Shown here piece by piece: positions 34,246 through 43,892 of a DNA stretch of 64,000 nucleotides. The notes beneath the pieces are model-generated. The model was not told where the DNA came from, did no database searches, and saw nothing but the letters and a program-made list of their open reading frames with translations. Position 1 is the stretch's first letter. Every line of letters begins with the position of its first letter. Origin of the DNA: an uncultured Clostridia bacterium (GTDB lineage: Bacteria > Bacillota > Clostridia > Oscillospirales > Acutalibacteraceae); assembly GCA_944384705.1 (NCBI GenBank), contig CALWUI010000019.1:34081-98080 (forward strand). Direction: 5' to 3'. A program made the position numbers and the translations under genes.

Positions 34246-34645
34246 TTTGACAGTGATAGACAAATTTCACAACAGTCAATACAAATTTAACGATAAATTT
34301 AAGTATAATCGCCCATCCCTGCAGTTAAAATAAAATATTTTTAATTAAGTTTAATTTCATTATATTAATACAAAAAGGAAAAAATGTCGAATAAGGTAAT
34401 ATTTAAAGAATTTTTATAAATTTGTATAAATCTATGTTTTTGATTATTATATTGTCGACTTTTTAGGATATATTCTTAGAAATCGAAGCCAATTTTCGAT
34501 AAACGTTTTAAAAGTTAAAGATTAAAATACAATGGAGAGACCCTTATTAAATTTTAGTAAAAAATATGGTTCATTTGGCAGAAAAAAGAGTATTTTTGTA
34601 TCAAGATCTGTGGGGAAAATAAAACAGAATATTCAAAGTTTTTTA

Positions 34646-34677
34646 AGTCGTAGTGATAAACCACTGCGACTTTTTTG
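34646..34677 (+). terminator. Intrinsic terminator
   Basis: AGTCGTAGTG (34646-34655) pairs with CACTGCGACT (34662-34671) with one wobble, followed by TTTTTTGTTG. The transcript it ends is not identified. It marks the left edge of the prophage. Confidence 0.7.
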
Positions 34678-34710
34678 TTGTGGCAAATCAAAAATTTAAT
34701 AAATCCTTAT

Positions 34711-34764
34711 AAAGCCTGTAAACAGATGAGTTAATTAGTTCATTTGTTTGTGGGCTTTTTAATT
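34711..34764 (+). terminator. Long hairpin terminator at the prophage left edge
   Basis: A 19-bp stem (34711-34729 with 34740-34758) contains only Watson-Crick pairs and four G-T wobbles, and is followed by TTTTTAATTTT. It lies just before the first prophage gene and may insulate it from upstream transcription. Confidence 0.75.
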
Positions 34765-34889
34765 TTGTCGCTCAAATATTCTGTTGAAGGACCAGGAAAT
34801 TTGTGATTGTATGGAGATCTTTTATCGATCAAGAGCGCCACCGGCTACTCTGTATTTTTAAAGTTTTAAAAATATGGAGGACGTCAAAG

Positions 34890-35288
34890 ATGGTAATAAA
34901 GTACGAATTTTTAACCGGAGAAAAAATTGAAATCGAAGTGTCAAACAGATTAGGTGAAACTATATTGCAAATCGACAATGAGATAAAAAATAGCAATCGA
35001 AGAGAGACAAGGCGACATAAGAGTTTAAATGAATTAAACGATAAAGCTGATTTGATAACAAATGAAAGTATCGATATCGAAAAAGATATTTTGCAAAAGT
35101 TTGAAAGGGACAAGTTGTATGATGCAATATCTAAACTTAAACCGTCTGAGCAAGAACTAATACATAAACTTTATTTGGACAAGCAGCCAATGACGCAGGC
35201 TGAATATGCAAAAATTAAGAAAATTAGCGTTGGAAGTATCAAAATGCAGGTACAACGCATAAAAGCTAAATTAAAAAAGTTACTTTAA
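34890..35288 (+). CDS. Sigma-70 region 4-like phage regulator
   Basis: The 132-residue protein ends in a sigma-70 region 4-type helix-turn-helix (LKPSEQELIHKLYLDKQPMTQAEYAKIKKISVGS in overlapping pieces, residues about 87-125). The charged N-terminal half (RRETRRHKSLNEL) resembles small Clostridia sigma factors of plasmids and phages. The ATG at 34890 follows ATGGAGGACG; the open frame extends to 34803 but without a ribosome binding site. It may direct RNA polymerase to prophage promoters. Another regulator of related type (DUF1492) is at 44752. Confidence 0.75.
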   Translation: MVIKYEFLTGEKIEIEVSNRLGETILQIDNEIKNSNRRETRRHKSLNELNDKADLITNESIDIEKDILQKFERDKLYDAISKLKPSEQELIHKLYLDKQPMTQAEYAKIKKISVGSIKMQVQRIKAKLKKLL

Positions 35289-35427
35289 TTCCCATTTCCA
35301 CTTGCTTTTTAGCGGGTTGAAAAATTTTTTATAAAAAAATCGTTACCTTTTGCCTCTGCCGTGGCTTATATAGAGAGATACTTTTAAGAAAGCAAAAAAG
35401 CATGTCTCGGAATTGAGGTGAAAAATT

Positions 35428-35610
35428 ATGTGTAAGCATCAATTAAAAATCACAGTAAGAAAGGATGGTGAACCACCAATAAGCATCGCAGAATTTAAAA
35501 AGCTGCCGCTTCTTGAAAGAATGCGCAGTAGGTGGTTTGGAAATGCTCAAAAATTAATGGTCATAGTTCCGCAGGACAGTGTTCAAAAAATTGAAATCAA
35601 GGAGTTTTAA
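35428..35610 (+). CDS. Small phage protein, unknown
   Basis: The 60-residue protein is basic and soluble, starting MCKHQLKITVRKDGEPPIS and ending VQKIEIKEF. A GAGGTGAAAAATT site precedes the ATG. It is followed after 2 nt by the split helicase gene. Small proteins of this kind often precede SNF2 helicases in Clostridia prophages. No function is recognised. Confidence 0.6.
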   Translation: MCKHQLKITVRKDGEPPISIAEFKKLPLLERMRSRWFGNAQKLMVIVPQDSVQKIEIKEF

Positions 35611-35612
35611 TT

Positions 35613-35801
35613 TTGGTAATTAGCAATTTAAAGATGCCGATAAAAACAATACCGTATCGTCATCAAGAAGAAGCATTTAAATTTATTTGTGAGTGTTTTG
35701 GACTTACAAAGTCAGGAGGTGAATTAATTGAGCAAAATGGTCAAAGCGAAGTGCACGCTCTGCGGGAAAATATTTCTAAAAAAAGAATTGGAAGTCCATA
35801 A
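35613..35801 (+). pseudogene. SNF2-family helicase, 5' fragment
   Basis: The frame opens (TTG) with MVISNLKMPIKTIPYRHQEEAFKF in overlapping parts, the Q-motif-like start of phage SNF2/DEAD helicases, and reads as helicase up to about FGLTKS near 35717. Beyond that the frame runs into the ribosome binding site and 5' end of the inserted HNH gene and is no longer helicase-like. The matching remainder of the helicase begins at 36155. The gene is therefore split by about 440 bp of HNH endonuclease DNA. Confidence 0.6.
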
Positions 35802-36168
35802 ACATAACTTTTGTAGTTTTAATCATTTTAAAATTTGGAATTCCAGAAGAATATCAGAGTACAACCAAAAACTGAATCCAATGAACAAACCTGGAGGGGT
35901 TTTAAGTGCAAGGATAAAATCTGGCAATAAACAGCGCGGTAGAGGAGATGGAAAAACATATATTAAATTTTTAGGTAGACATCTTCATAGGGTAGTTGCT
36001 GAAAAAATGATAGGTAGAGTTCTAAAGCCCGGAGAGGTAGTTCACCATCTGGACGGAAATATAAGAAACAATTGTCCCGAAAATTTAATAGTCCTGAAAT
36101 CACAATCAGAACACGCAAGAATACATTTTTCAAAAGAAATCGGAGGTGCTGCCAATGAACATTTCTAA
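35728..36168 (+). CDS. HNH homing endonuclease inserted in the helicase gene
   Basis: The 146-residue protein has an N-terminal zinc-ribbon-like part (CTLCGKIF and a second Cys/His pair near residue 28) and a C-terminal HNH domain: LHRVVAEKMIGR, then GEVVHHLDGNIRNNCPENL and HARIH. It starts with TTG behind an excellent AGGAGGTG. It is a free-standing homing endonuclease of the phage type. It sits exactly where the SNF2 helicase should continue towards its Walker A motif, with no sign of an intron or intein around it. Such enzymes cut intron- or insert-free copies of their host gene and spread by repair. Confidence 0.9.
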   Translation: MSKMVKAKCTLCGKIFLKKELEVHKHNFCSFNHFKIWNSRRISEYNQKLNPMNKPGGVLSARIKSGNKQRGRGDGKTYIKFLGRHLHRVVAEKMIGRVLKPGEVVHHLDGNIRNNCPENLIVLKSQSEHARIHFSKEIGGAANEHF

Positions 36169-37516
36169 AGGTAAAGCAGCTGCATTACTTATGGAAATGG
36201 GCTAGATAGGCACAGGGAAAACAATAGTTTCAATTGCAGTTGCAGGAGCTTTATTTAATAAGGAAAAAATCAAAAAACTTTTGATAGTGTGTCCGCTTTC
36301 AATCTGCGGAGTGTGGAAAGAAGAATTTGAAAAATTTGCAGACTTTGAGTATGAGCTAGTAATTTTAAAAGGCAATACTGCTAAGAAAACTGAACTGTTG
36401 CAAAAAATGCAAGGTTACAGCCTTCAAGTTGCGGTTTTAAATTATGAGTCTGTCTGGAGGATTGAACCTCAAATTAAAAGCTGGAAACCTGACATGATTA
36501 TTTGCGATGAATCTCATAAGATAAAGACCCATAATACCGTAACTTCAAAGTCCCTGCATAGTTTAGGTGAAAAAGCAAGTTACAGGTTGATCCTAACGGG
36601 GACATTGATAACAAACAAAGCGATTGATGTTTTTTCGCAGTATAAATTTCTAGAGCCTCAGATATTTGGTAAAAGCTTTTATACATTTAGAAACCGTTAC
36701 TTCGACATGGTTGGTTACGGAAATCATGTTCCAGTTCTTAAGAAGTCAATGGAATCTGAACTCAAAGAAAAAATCCATAGTATAGCGTTCAGAGCAACAA
36801 AATCAGAATGTTTGGATCTACCTGAAACAACCGATATGGTGCGATATATAGAACTTGAACCTAATGCGATGAATATCTATAAGCATCTTGTGAGAGATAG
36901 CTTTGCAGAGCTTTCTAGAGGCGAAGTAACAGCGACAAATATCCTTACTAAAATACTGCGCCTTTCCCAACTTACAGGTGGATTCCTAGGTGATGATGTA
37001 GGCAAAAAAGTGCATCAAATAAGCAAAGCAAAACTTGCAGCACTTGAAGATATTGTAGATGAAATGGCGTCGAGCGGTAAAAAACTTGTGGTGATAGCCC
37101 GTTTTATTCCTGAGATTGAGGCAATAACAGACTTGCTTTCAAAGAAAAAACTTAAATTTTCAGTTATTACCGGCAACGTAAAAAATCGCAGCAAGCAAAT
37201 AGAGCAGTTTCAAAATGATTCAGACGTACTGGTATTTGTAGGTCAGATTGCGACTGCTGGGCTTGGAATAACGCTTACTGCTTCAAGTACGATGGTATTT
37301 TACTCAATGGATTATTCAATGAGCAACTTTGAGCAGACGAAAGCTAGAATCCATCGGGCTGGACAGCAAAAAAACTGCACTTATATCTATCTGATTGCAA
37401 AAGGAACGGTAGATGAAAAAGTCTTAATTACGCTTCAGAACAAGGCAAATTTAGCAAAAAACTTAATTGATGAATATAGACGTGGATTAAATCCATACGA
37501 GATCGGAGGTATTTAA
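36155..37516 (+). pseudogene. SNF2-family helicase, main part with in-frame amber codon
   Basis: An ATG behind GGAGGTGCTGCC opens MNISKGKAAALLMEMG, the lead-in to Walker A, but TAG (36203-36205) interrupts it. The next codons are ATA GGC, then ACA GGG AAA ACA (TGKT). Removing nine bases (TAGATAGGC) would restore LLMEMGTGKT. From 36206 the frame is open to 37516 with DESH (IICDESHKI), TGTLITN and QTKARIHRAGQ, all SNF2 motifs. If translation starts at the TTG at 36281 the product lacks Walker A and cannot hydrolyse ATP. Amber suppression would rescue it. The role in the phage is DNA replication or repair. Confidence 0.8.
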
Positions 37517-37518
37517 AA

Positions 37519-37935
37519 GTGGATAACAATGTAATGTTTGAACTGGCAGATAGGCTTAAAAATTTGCGTGACAAGAAAAAAGGGATTGAAACGTCTCTTA
37601 AAGGCGTAAATGACATGATTTTTGAAGTAGAGTCGGCGCTGGCGGAGTTTATGACTTTGAGCGAAACTCAGAATTTTACGCGAAGCGGAACAATGTTTTC
37701 TTTAACAACGAGCACGAAAGCATCGGCAAAAGCTGGCAGAAAAGACGAGCTTTATGCATTGCTCAAAGATGCAGGATACGGTGATTTAGTTGTTGAGACA
37801 GTAAATCCAAGTTCTCTGTCTGCATTTGTGAAAGAACAAATATCAGAGAACAACGATTCTCTGCCGCAGTGGCTTGAAGATTTAGTCAATGTATTTGAAA
37901 AAACATCAATTTCAATAAGAAAAAATAAAAAATAG
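37519..37935 (+). CDS. Conserved phage protein, unknown
   Basis: The 138-residue protein starts at a GTG behind CGGAGG, 2 nt after the helicase. It has a coiled-coil N-terminal half (LKNLRDKKKGIETSLKGVNDMIFEVESAL), then a Ser/Thr-rich stretch and a compact C-terminal part (AYALLKDAGYGDLVVETVNPSSL-like). This arrangement resembles single-strand or recombination accessory proteins encoded between helicase and polymerase in Clostridia phages, but I cannot name the family. It is tightly packed in the replication operon. Confidence 0.6.
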   Translation: MDNNVMFELADRLKNLRDKKKGIETSLKGVNDMIFEVESALAEFMTLSETQNFTRSGTMFSLTTSTKASAKAGRKDELYALLKDAGYGDLVVETVNPSSLSAFVKEQISENNDSLPQWLEDLVNVFEKTSISIRKNKK

Positions 37936-37947
37936 GAGTGTTTATAG

Positions 37948-38670
37948 ATGACAAATAATGAATTAACAATAAAAAATCAAGGTTTTATGGGCCTTGCAGA
38001 CTTTAACATCAGCGAAGGTTTCTCAGAGGAGCTAGCTGGCCTAGATAGTGGATTTGAGCGAATCAAAATTCCGGCTGGCGGAGGAACAATGTTCGAAGTA
38101 CCGGGGAATAATCCGAATGAACCTGATGCAGTAAAAGAATTTTCTGCGGTTATTTTGCATCATCATCCAATGTTTACTTTTTATAAAGAAAAATATAGCG
38201 GTAGTAGCACACCACCTGACTGTTTGAGCTTTGATGGAGTAAATGGGCGTGGTAAGCCGGGTGGATTTTGTCAAAGCTGTCCGAACAATAGGTTCGGTAG
38301 CGGCGATAATGGCAGCAAAGCCTGTAAAAATAAGCATCAAATGTATTTACTCAGGGAAAATGAAATATTTCCGACTGTTTTGTTTTTGCCAACAAGTTCC
38401 AATAAGGACTTTTCAAGATACATAAGAAGAGTGCTTATTACTGGCAAAAAATCGGATTCTGTTGTGACTAAATTTTCACTCAAAAAAGCTGTTAACAAAG
38501 GCGGGATAGTGTTTTCTCAAGTTCAATTTGCGGTTGAGAGAACACTTTCTGATGAAGAAACTCAATTAATAAAAAAACTTTCTGAACAAATTAAACTTTA
38601 TGCTCAAAACAGCCAAAATGCAGCAAAAGTTGATGAAAATACAGGCGAAGTTACAGCTTTGAGTGATTAG
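37948..38670 (+). CDS. Conserved phage replication-module protein with a Cys cluster
   Basis: The 240-residue protein has a four-cysteine pattern, CLSFDG...GGFCQSCPNN...SKACKN (about 91-130), likely a zinc-binding site, set in a beta-rich domain, with a Glu/Lys-rich helical end. A TAGGAGTG site lies 8 nt before the ATG. Position between helicase and DNA polymerase suggests a role in DNA replication, possibly single-strand binding. No precise family is recognised. Confidence 0.6.
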   Translation: MTNNELTIKNQGFMGLADFNISEGFSEELAGLDSGFERIKIPAGGGTMFEVPGNNPNEPDAVKEFSAVILHHHPMFTFYKEKYSGSSTPPDCLSFDGVNGRGKPGGFCQSCPNNRFGSGDNGSKACKNKHQMYLLRENEIFPTVLFLPTSSNKDFSRYIRRVLITGKKSDSVVTKFSLKKAVNKGGIVFSQVQFAVERTLSDEETQLIKKLSEQIKLYAQNSQNAAKVDENTGEVTALSD

Positions 38671-38681
38671 GAGGAAGTTTA

Positions 38682-40697
38682 ATGGAATATAAATTGGCTT
38701 TGAACAAAGAAAAAATTGCAAAGTATATTGAAAATTTCAAACTTTTGGCCTTGGATATAGAAACATCGCCATTGTCTCAGTATCGAAATGACAAAAAAAG
38801 TGCGCTGGATGCACATAAATCAACAATTACTGGTATGAGTTTCTCAGTTTCAAAAGGCAGCGGTATTTATGTACCGTTCCATCACAAAGTCGGCGTAAAT
38901 GCTGACTTTGTGGATACTTGGCAATGGATTAAGCAAAATATTTTGATGAATGTAAACTTAACACTCGTAATCCATAATGCGGCATTTGAGACGATGTTCT
39001 TCTATGCTTTAGGTTGTGTTCCACAGTGCAAAATTTATGACACTTTAGCTGCAGCTCAGATGACGCTCAAAACTAGAACTGAGTTTAGGAAACTTGCAGA
39101 TTCTGGCCTTAAAAAGTTGGTTCCTGAGCTACTAAAAACAGAACTACCAACTTTTAGTGAGGTTGTGTCGCAGGCGAAAAACAAAAAAACAGAAAATACC
39201 TTAAAGTGCGACTTGGGTGCAGGCTCAGCCTGCTTTGATGAACTAAGTTCAGAAGACTTTGAGACCATTCATTACGCCTGTGCAGATTCAGACTACGCTT
39301 TGCAGCTTTACCATGTCTTCAATAAATGGTTTGCTGAAAACATGCCAAAGCACCGGTTTATCGTAGAGCAAATTGAATCCCCTACTGCGGTGTACGTTGG
39401 GCTTATGAAGTATAACGGGGTACCTTTGGACCTTGATTTGATGCATAAAAAAGGCATAGAAGCAGGCTCGCAAATAGATCAACTTAAAGAGGATATTGCA
39501 ATTATGACTGATGGAGTTGATGTTGGCGCAAATGCAAGTACAAAAGCTTTTAAAGATTATTTGTACAAAACGCTTGGTTTGCCGGTACTAAAAACAACAG
39601 AAAAATTCAGTGAAGCTGTAGACGATGAAGCATTAATTTTATTGTCCGAGTGGTGTGAGCAAAATCGGCCTGGGTTGGTACCGATATTTCAGATGACCAC
39701 AGAGTATCGAAAGTGGAATAAGCTAAAGTCGACGTACATTGACGGCTATTTAAAATTCTTAAACACAGCAACAAACCGCATACACCCCGATTTAATGCCG
39801 TTGGCCACGGAGACAGGGAGGTTTGCAAGCCGCAACGCAAACCTTCAAAACACACCCCGCAAGGATAACGACCCAATCGGTATTAGAAAATTTATTGCAG
39901 CTCCAAGGGGTAAAGTGCTGATATCACTTGATTTTTCTCAGATAGAACTGCGTGTCGGTGCGTTTTATTGCAGAGATGAAAAAATGCTTGAAACATACAG
40001 AAATAACGGCGATATACACGCTCAAACCACTTCAGTTATATTCAATATCCCGTTCTCAGAGGCTATTGACAAAGGTAATAGTCATTATAAAGAAAGACGC
40101 ACAATTGCGAAAAATTGTAACTTCGGAGTGTTTTATGGGCTGTTTCCAAAAGGTCTGCAGAGAACATTGAAGTTTAAGGCTGGACTTAGTAAATCGATAG
40201 ATGAGTGCTGTGAAATAATCAGTAACTTGAAAGCTGGGTACAAAGGGCTTGAAAGCTGGCAGAGAAAAGTAAAAAGGCAGGCTGCGGAGGATGGCTATAC
40301 AGAGACTTACCTGGGGCGACGCAGATATTTGACTAGCATTACATCTGCTAATTGGGGTAAAAAGAGCTTTGCACAAAGATGTGCGCTTAATACGCCAATA
40401 CAAGGTACAGCTGCAGACATTTTAAAATTGGCTATGGGACGAGTTATTAAAGGACTATCGGAGCGTTTGTGGCTAAAACCGTTGTTACAGGTTCACGACG
40501 AACTAATCTTTGAAGTACCGGAAGATAAAGTTAACGAAGCGGTTAATTTTGTGAAAGAATGTATGGAGCAACAGCCATTTGAAGACTTTGATGTACCGAT
40601 AATAGCAGAAGCTGCTGCTGGAGAAACTTTTGGAACACTTAGTGAATTGGAGAATGGAACGTTGCCACTGCCAATTACTTCGTATTGCTCTAAATAG
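38682..40697 (+). CDS. Phage DNA polymerase, family A
   Basis: The 671-residue protein is a family A polymerase with a proofreading 3'-5' exonuclease. Exo I is LALDIETSPLS (about 22-32) and Exo III has YACADSDYALQLY. The polymerase motifs are A SLDFSQIELRVG (about 414), B RRTIAKNCNFGVFYG (about 467) and C QVHDELIFEVPE (about 602). There is no 5' nuclease domain, as in phage enzymes. It starts 12 nt after the previous gene with TAGGAGGAAG. It replicates prophage DNA together with the primase-helicase at 40904. Confidence 0.95.
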   Translation: MEYKLALNKEKIAKYIENFKLLALDIETSPLSQYRNDKKSALDAHKSTITGMSFSVSKGSGIYVPFHHKVGVNADFVDTWQWIKQNILMNVNLTLVIHNAAFETMFFYALGCVPQCKIYDTLAAAQMTLKTRTEFRKLADSGLKKLVPELLKTELPTFSEVVSQAKNKKTENTLKCDLGAGSACFDELSSEDFETIHYACADSDYALQLYHVFNKWFAENMPKHRFIVEQIESPTAVYVGLMKYNGVPLDLDLMHKKGIEAGSQIDQLKEDIAIMTDGVDVGANASTKAFKDYLYKTLGLPVLKTTEKFSEAVDDEALILLSEWCEQNRPGLVPIFQMTTEYRKWNKLKSTYIDGYLKFLNTATNRIHPDLMPLATETGRFASRNANLQNTPRKDNDPIGIRKFIAAPRGKVLISLDFSQIELRVGAFYCRDEKMLETYRNNGDIHAQTTSVIFNIPFSEAIDKGNSHYKERRTIAKNCNFGVFYGLFPKGLQRTLKFKAGLSKSIDECCEIISNLKAGYKGLESWQRKVKRQAAEDGYTETYLGRRRYLTSITSANWGKKSFAQRCALNTPIQGTAADILKLAMGRVIKGLSERLWLKPLLQVHDELIFEVPEDKVNEAVNFVKECMEQQPFEDFDVPIIAEAAAGETFGTLSELENGTLPLPITSYCSK

Positions 40698-40742
40698 GAT
40701 TTTTTCAAAATTTGAATTTTATTGGAAAGAAGTGTAGTAAAA

Positions 40743-40907
40743 ATGGATTTAGGATTAAAGAACGCTGAAGGATACTATGATTTGACGGCTTATGAAGCAA
40801 TTAAAAATGTAACTGCAGAAGAAAGACGTAAAAAAGCTATGTATATTTTCTCGTTATCCAATAGCAATAAAAGTAAATTTAAAAAACGTAAGGTGGTGAA
40901 GTCGTGA
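40743..40907 (+). CDS. Small basic phage protein
   Basis: The ATG at 40743 behind GGAAAGAAGTG gives 54 residues (MDLGLKNAEGYYDLTAYEA to KSKFKKRKVVKS); an in-frame TTG at 40722 is less likely. The first half is acidic and helical and the end is strongly basic. Its stop overlaps the GTG start of the primase-helicase (GTGA), so the two are translationally coupled. Function unknown. Confidence 0.65.
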   Translation: MDLGLKNAEGYYDLTAYEAIKNVTAEERRKKAMYIFSLSNSNKSKFKKRKVVKS

Positions 40908-43879
40908 ATACTTGTGAATTTTTAAATGAAATTTATAAAGGCTGCGAAACCGGGTTTATAACGCTCACAACCCTGCCTAGCAGAAATACTAAGTGGTTTA
41001 AGGTAAACGAAATCGAGAAAATTGCAAAAACTGCTGAGATTATCGGGCAAAAAACAAATGTATTTTTTGGTGTAGGACTGAGAAATAAGGTGCTTAAAAA
41101 TGGTCTTAGAGGAAGTGAAAAAGATATCTCGTGCATTACGACTTTGTATGCCGATATTGACGTTAAAGGTGATGCCCACGCTCAAAAATCCCTGCCGGAA
41201 ACTATAGATGAGGCTGTTGATTTTTTAAATGGTTTGAATTTAAAACCAAGCATCATTGTAAGGTCGGGAAATGGAGTTCATTCATATTGGCTGCTTGATA
41301 AGCCATTCAAAATTGAGAATTCTGAAGATAGAAACAACATCGTTTCGATATTTCGAGACTTTGGGAAACATATAAACCTTGAAGCAAGAAAGCGTGGCTG
41401 GAAACTTGATAATGTTTATGACCTTGCTCGCATCTTAAGGGTTCCGGGTTCAATTAATCATAAATTAAAAAATGGTGTTAAGTGCGAAGTTATACAAAGT
41501 AATCTGTATAGATATAGCTTAAAAAGTTTCAATCAGGACAAACATTCACACGGTACTGTTTGCAATGCCCATAAAAATCCACAGGGTGTGAATAAAGCAG
41601 TTGAGAACTGTGAATTTCTCAAGTATTGCGTAGACAATGCTGTTGATCTACCGGAACCTATGTGGCATGCCATGGTGACTAATGTTGCTCCGCTGCCCAA
41701 AGGTCGCAATTCGGTACACCAGTTTAGCAAAAGTTATCCGAGGTACAGCTTTGATGAAACAGAAAGAAAAATACAGCGAGCTATAGCGGAAAATAAACCA
41801 CACACTTGCGAATATATCAAGGAAAATCTTAATTTTGACTGCAGTAAAAACTGCCATGTTAAGGCTCCTATTGTTTATGGCCTGCCAGATTTGGAGGAGC
41901 GTTTTAAAAACCTAGTTTCGAGTGAAAAAATTAATGTGGATGATATCTTGTCGGAGCAAAACGTAAGGCTCTGTGCGTGGGCAAAATTTAATCTCCCGTC
42001 TGAGTACGCGAAACTTAAGGCGAAACTCAAAGGGAAGGTTAATCTTCGTGATTTCGAGAGGGCAGTGCGTGTAGCCAAGTGTGTTTCGCACAGGGACTCT
42101 ACAAATAAGGCAAAATCTAAAATTTTAAAACTTGATGGCATTGAGACTTCTGGTGCAGTTATTCCGCAAGGCTGGGACGTTTCGATGAGTCACGGTGTTC
42201 AGAAGATATTGAGGAACAATACTTCAGATGAATTTGTAATGGTGTGTTCGTGCCCGTTAATTATCTCGCGTAGATTTGAGAATATTGATGATGGAACACA
42301 GAAAGTTGAAGTTAAGTTTTTAAATCATAATCATTGGAAGACGATCATTGCACCCAGGTCTCACATATTTAACAGGACTTCAATCATAAAATACGCTGAC
42401 AGTGGCATCCCTGTATCTTCCGGCAATGCCTCGGATATAGTCAAATATCTTTCTGATTACGAAAGTGCAAATGATAAGTGTATTCCCTTTGTAAAATCAA
42501 TATCTCGTATCGGCTGGGTGCGTAGCCGCACTGGACAAGTCGCGTCCGGCATTTGTAATGAGAATGAAATTAATTCGCACGCGAGTGAAAAAAGCATAAG
42601 AAAGTTAGAATTTTTTCCATACCTCATCAGAGACGACGTAGTCTTTGAATCTGAGTATAAGGAAGCTACAAATTTAATTGGCAGTACCTGTGAATGTGGA
42701 AGTTTTGATGTTTGGAAACAGAATGCGCAAATACTGAGAAACAATCAGTTAGGTAGATTCATGTTAGCTGCATCCTTTGCCTCGCCTCTTTTAGAAATAT
42801 TGAATCATCGTGTATTTTTTGTTCATATATGGCATGACTCTAAGTCAGGAAAAACTGCAGCAATTAAGATGGCAATAAGTGTCTGGGGAAATCCTACAAA
42901 GCTCATGGGCAGTTTTAATGCTACAAGCGTCGGGCTTGAACGGATGGCGGGAATACTTAAACATTTGCCCTTTGCGATCGATGAACTCCAGGTTTTGAAC
43001 AACAAGAGACTATCGGTTGAAAATATTATTTATAGTTTAGGAAATGGGTTTGGAAGGCTGCGAGGTGCAAAAGAAGGCGGTGTTCAAGAGACAGCGAGCT
43101 GGAGGAATAATATATTAACCAGTGGCGAACAGTCGATGAGCAAAGAATCGAGCAACGACGGCGTTTTGACTAGAGTGCTGGAGCTTTATGGTAAGCCTGT
43201 GGATGATGTTAATGTGGCCCATACACTGCACTTAGTAAGCGAAAATCACTATGGTTTTGCCGGAAAAATCTTTATTCAGTATTTGATTAATGATGTGCTG
43301 AAGATTAAAGGCAAAGCACATAGAGATTTTGATAATTTAAGAAAAGATGTGGCAAAACATCAAGCAGAAAACTGCGATAACACGCACCTGGATAACGTCG
43401 CCATTGTGTGTCTTGGTGACTATTATTCGAGTATATCTGTTTTTGGTGCTAAAGCCGAAAATGCATGGGACGAGGCTGTAAATCTTGGAACTCATATCCT
43501 CAAAAACTGTAAGGAGCTTCAAAAAGCAGACACGATTGACAGAGCATGGGACTTTGTGACAGGTTGGATAACAAGTAATAAGAATCGCTTTCTTCCGGAC
43601 AGTACGCCATGCTATGGGAAAATAGAACAGGATACGGTGTATATCATACCAAATATTCTACGCCAAGCACTAGAAGAGAATGGATTTGATTATTCAAAAG
43701 TCACTCGTGGATTTAAGGATCGTGGTTTTATTGAGACTGCATTAGATACCAAAGGACATGTCAAAATGCAAGTACCCAAAAGAATAAATGGAGTGCTTCA
43801 AAAATGTTTCTGCATTAAAAAAATATTATCAGAGGTATCAAATCACGAAAACACAACAACTACAAATCCCTTGAATTAG
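40904..43879 (+). CDS. Phage primase-helicase (RepB-like primase plus DUF927 ATPase)
   Basis: The 991-residue protein has an N-terminal primase-polymerase-like domain with LYADIDVKG (acidic metal-binding pair, about 81-89) and SGNGVHSYWLLDKP (about 121-134). A linker with a cysteine cluster follows (about 300-325). The C-terminal DUF927-type helicase/ATPase has Walker A HDSKSGKTAAIK (about 642-653) and Walker B-like FAIDELQVLN. Such fused proteins prime and unwind phage replication forks. It starts with GTG, coupled to the upstream ORF. The iteron-like repeats just downstream (43893-44115) could be its origin. Confidence 0.88.
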   Translation: MNTCEFLNEIYKGCETGFITLTTLPSRNTKWFKVNEIEKIAKTAEIIGQKTNVFFGVGLRNKVLKNGLRGSEKDISCITTLYADIDVKGDAHAQKSLPETIDEAVDFLNGLNLKPSIIVRSGNGVHSYWLLDKPFKIENSEDRNNIVSIFRDFGKHINLEARKRGWKLDNVYDLARILRVPGSINHKLKNGVKCEVIQSNLYRYSLKSFNQDKHSHGTVCNAHKNPQGVNKAVENCEFLKYCVDNAVDLPEPMWHAMVTNVAPLPKGRNSVHQFSKSYPRYSFDETERKIQRAIAENKPHTCEYIKENLNFDCSKNCHVKAPIVYGLPDLEERFKNLVSSEKINVDDILSEQNVRLCAWAKFNLPSEYAKLKAKLKGKVNLRDFERAVRVAKCVSHRDSTNKAKSKILKLDGIETSGAVIPQGWDVSMSHGVQKILRNNTSDEFVMVCSCPLIISRRFENIDDGTQKVEVKFLNHNHWKTIIAPRSHIFNRTSIIKYADSGIPVSSGNASDIVKYLSDYESANDKCIPFVKSISRIGWVRSRTGQVASGICNENEINSHASEKSIRKLEFFPYLIRDDVVFESEYKEATNLIGSTCECGSFDVWKQNAQILRNNQLGRFMLAASFASPLLEILNHRVFFVHIWHDSKSGKTAAIKMAISVWGNPTKLMGSFNATSVGLERMAGILKHLPFAIDELQVLNNKRLSVENIIYSLGNGFGRLRGAKEGGVQETASWRNNILTSGEQSMSKESSNDGVLTRVLELYGKPVDDVNVAHTLHLVSENHYGFAGKIFIQYLINDVLKIKGKAHRDFDNLRKDVAKHQAENCDNTHLDNVAIVCLGDYYSSISVFGAKAENAWDEAVNLGTHILKNCKELQKADTIDRAWDFVTGWITSNKNRFLPDSTPCYGKIEQDTVYIIPNILRQALEENGFDYSKVTRGFKDRGFIETALDTKGHVKMQVPKRINGVLQKCFCIKKILSEVSNHENTTTTNPLN

Positions 43880-43892
43880 CCATTTGTAGATA

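Noticed and set aside
34532..34702. 56-codon ORF before the prophage
   Set aside because: It reads through a clear terminator hairpin and has no ribosome binding site.
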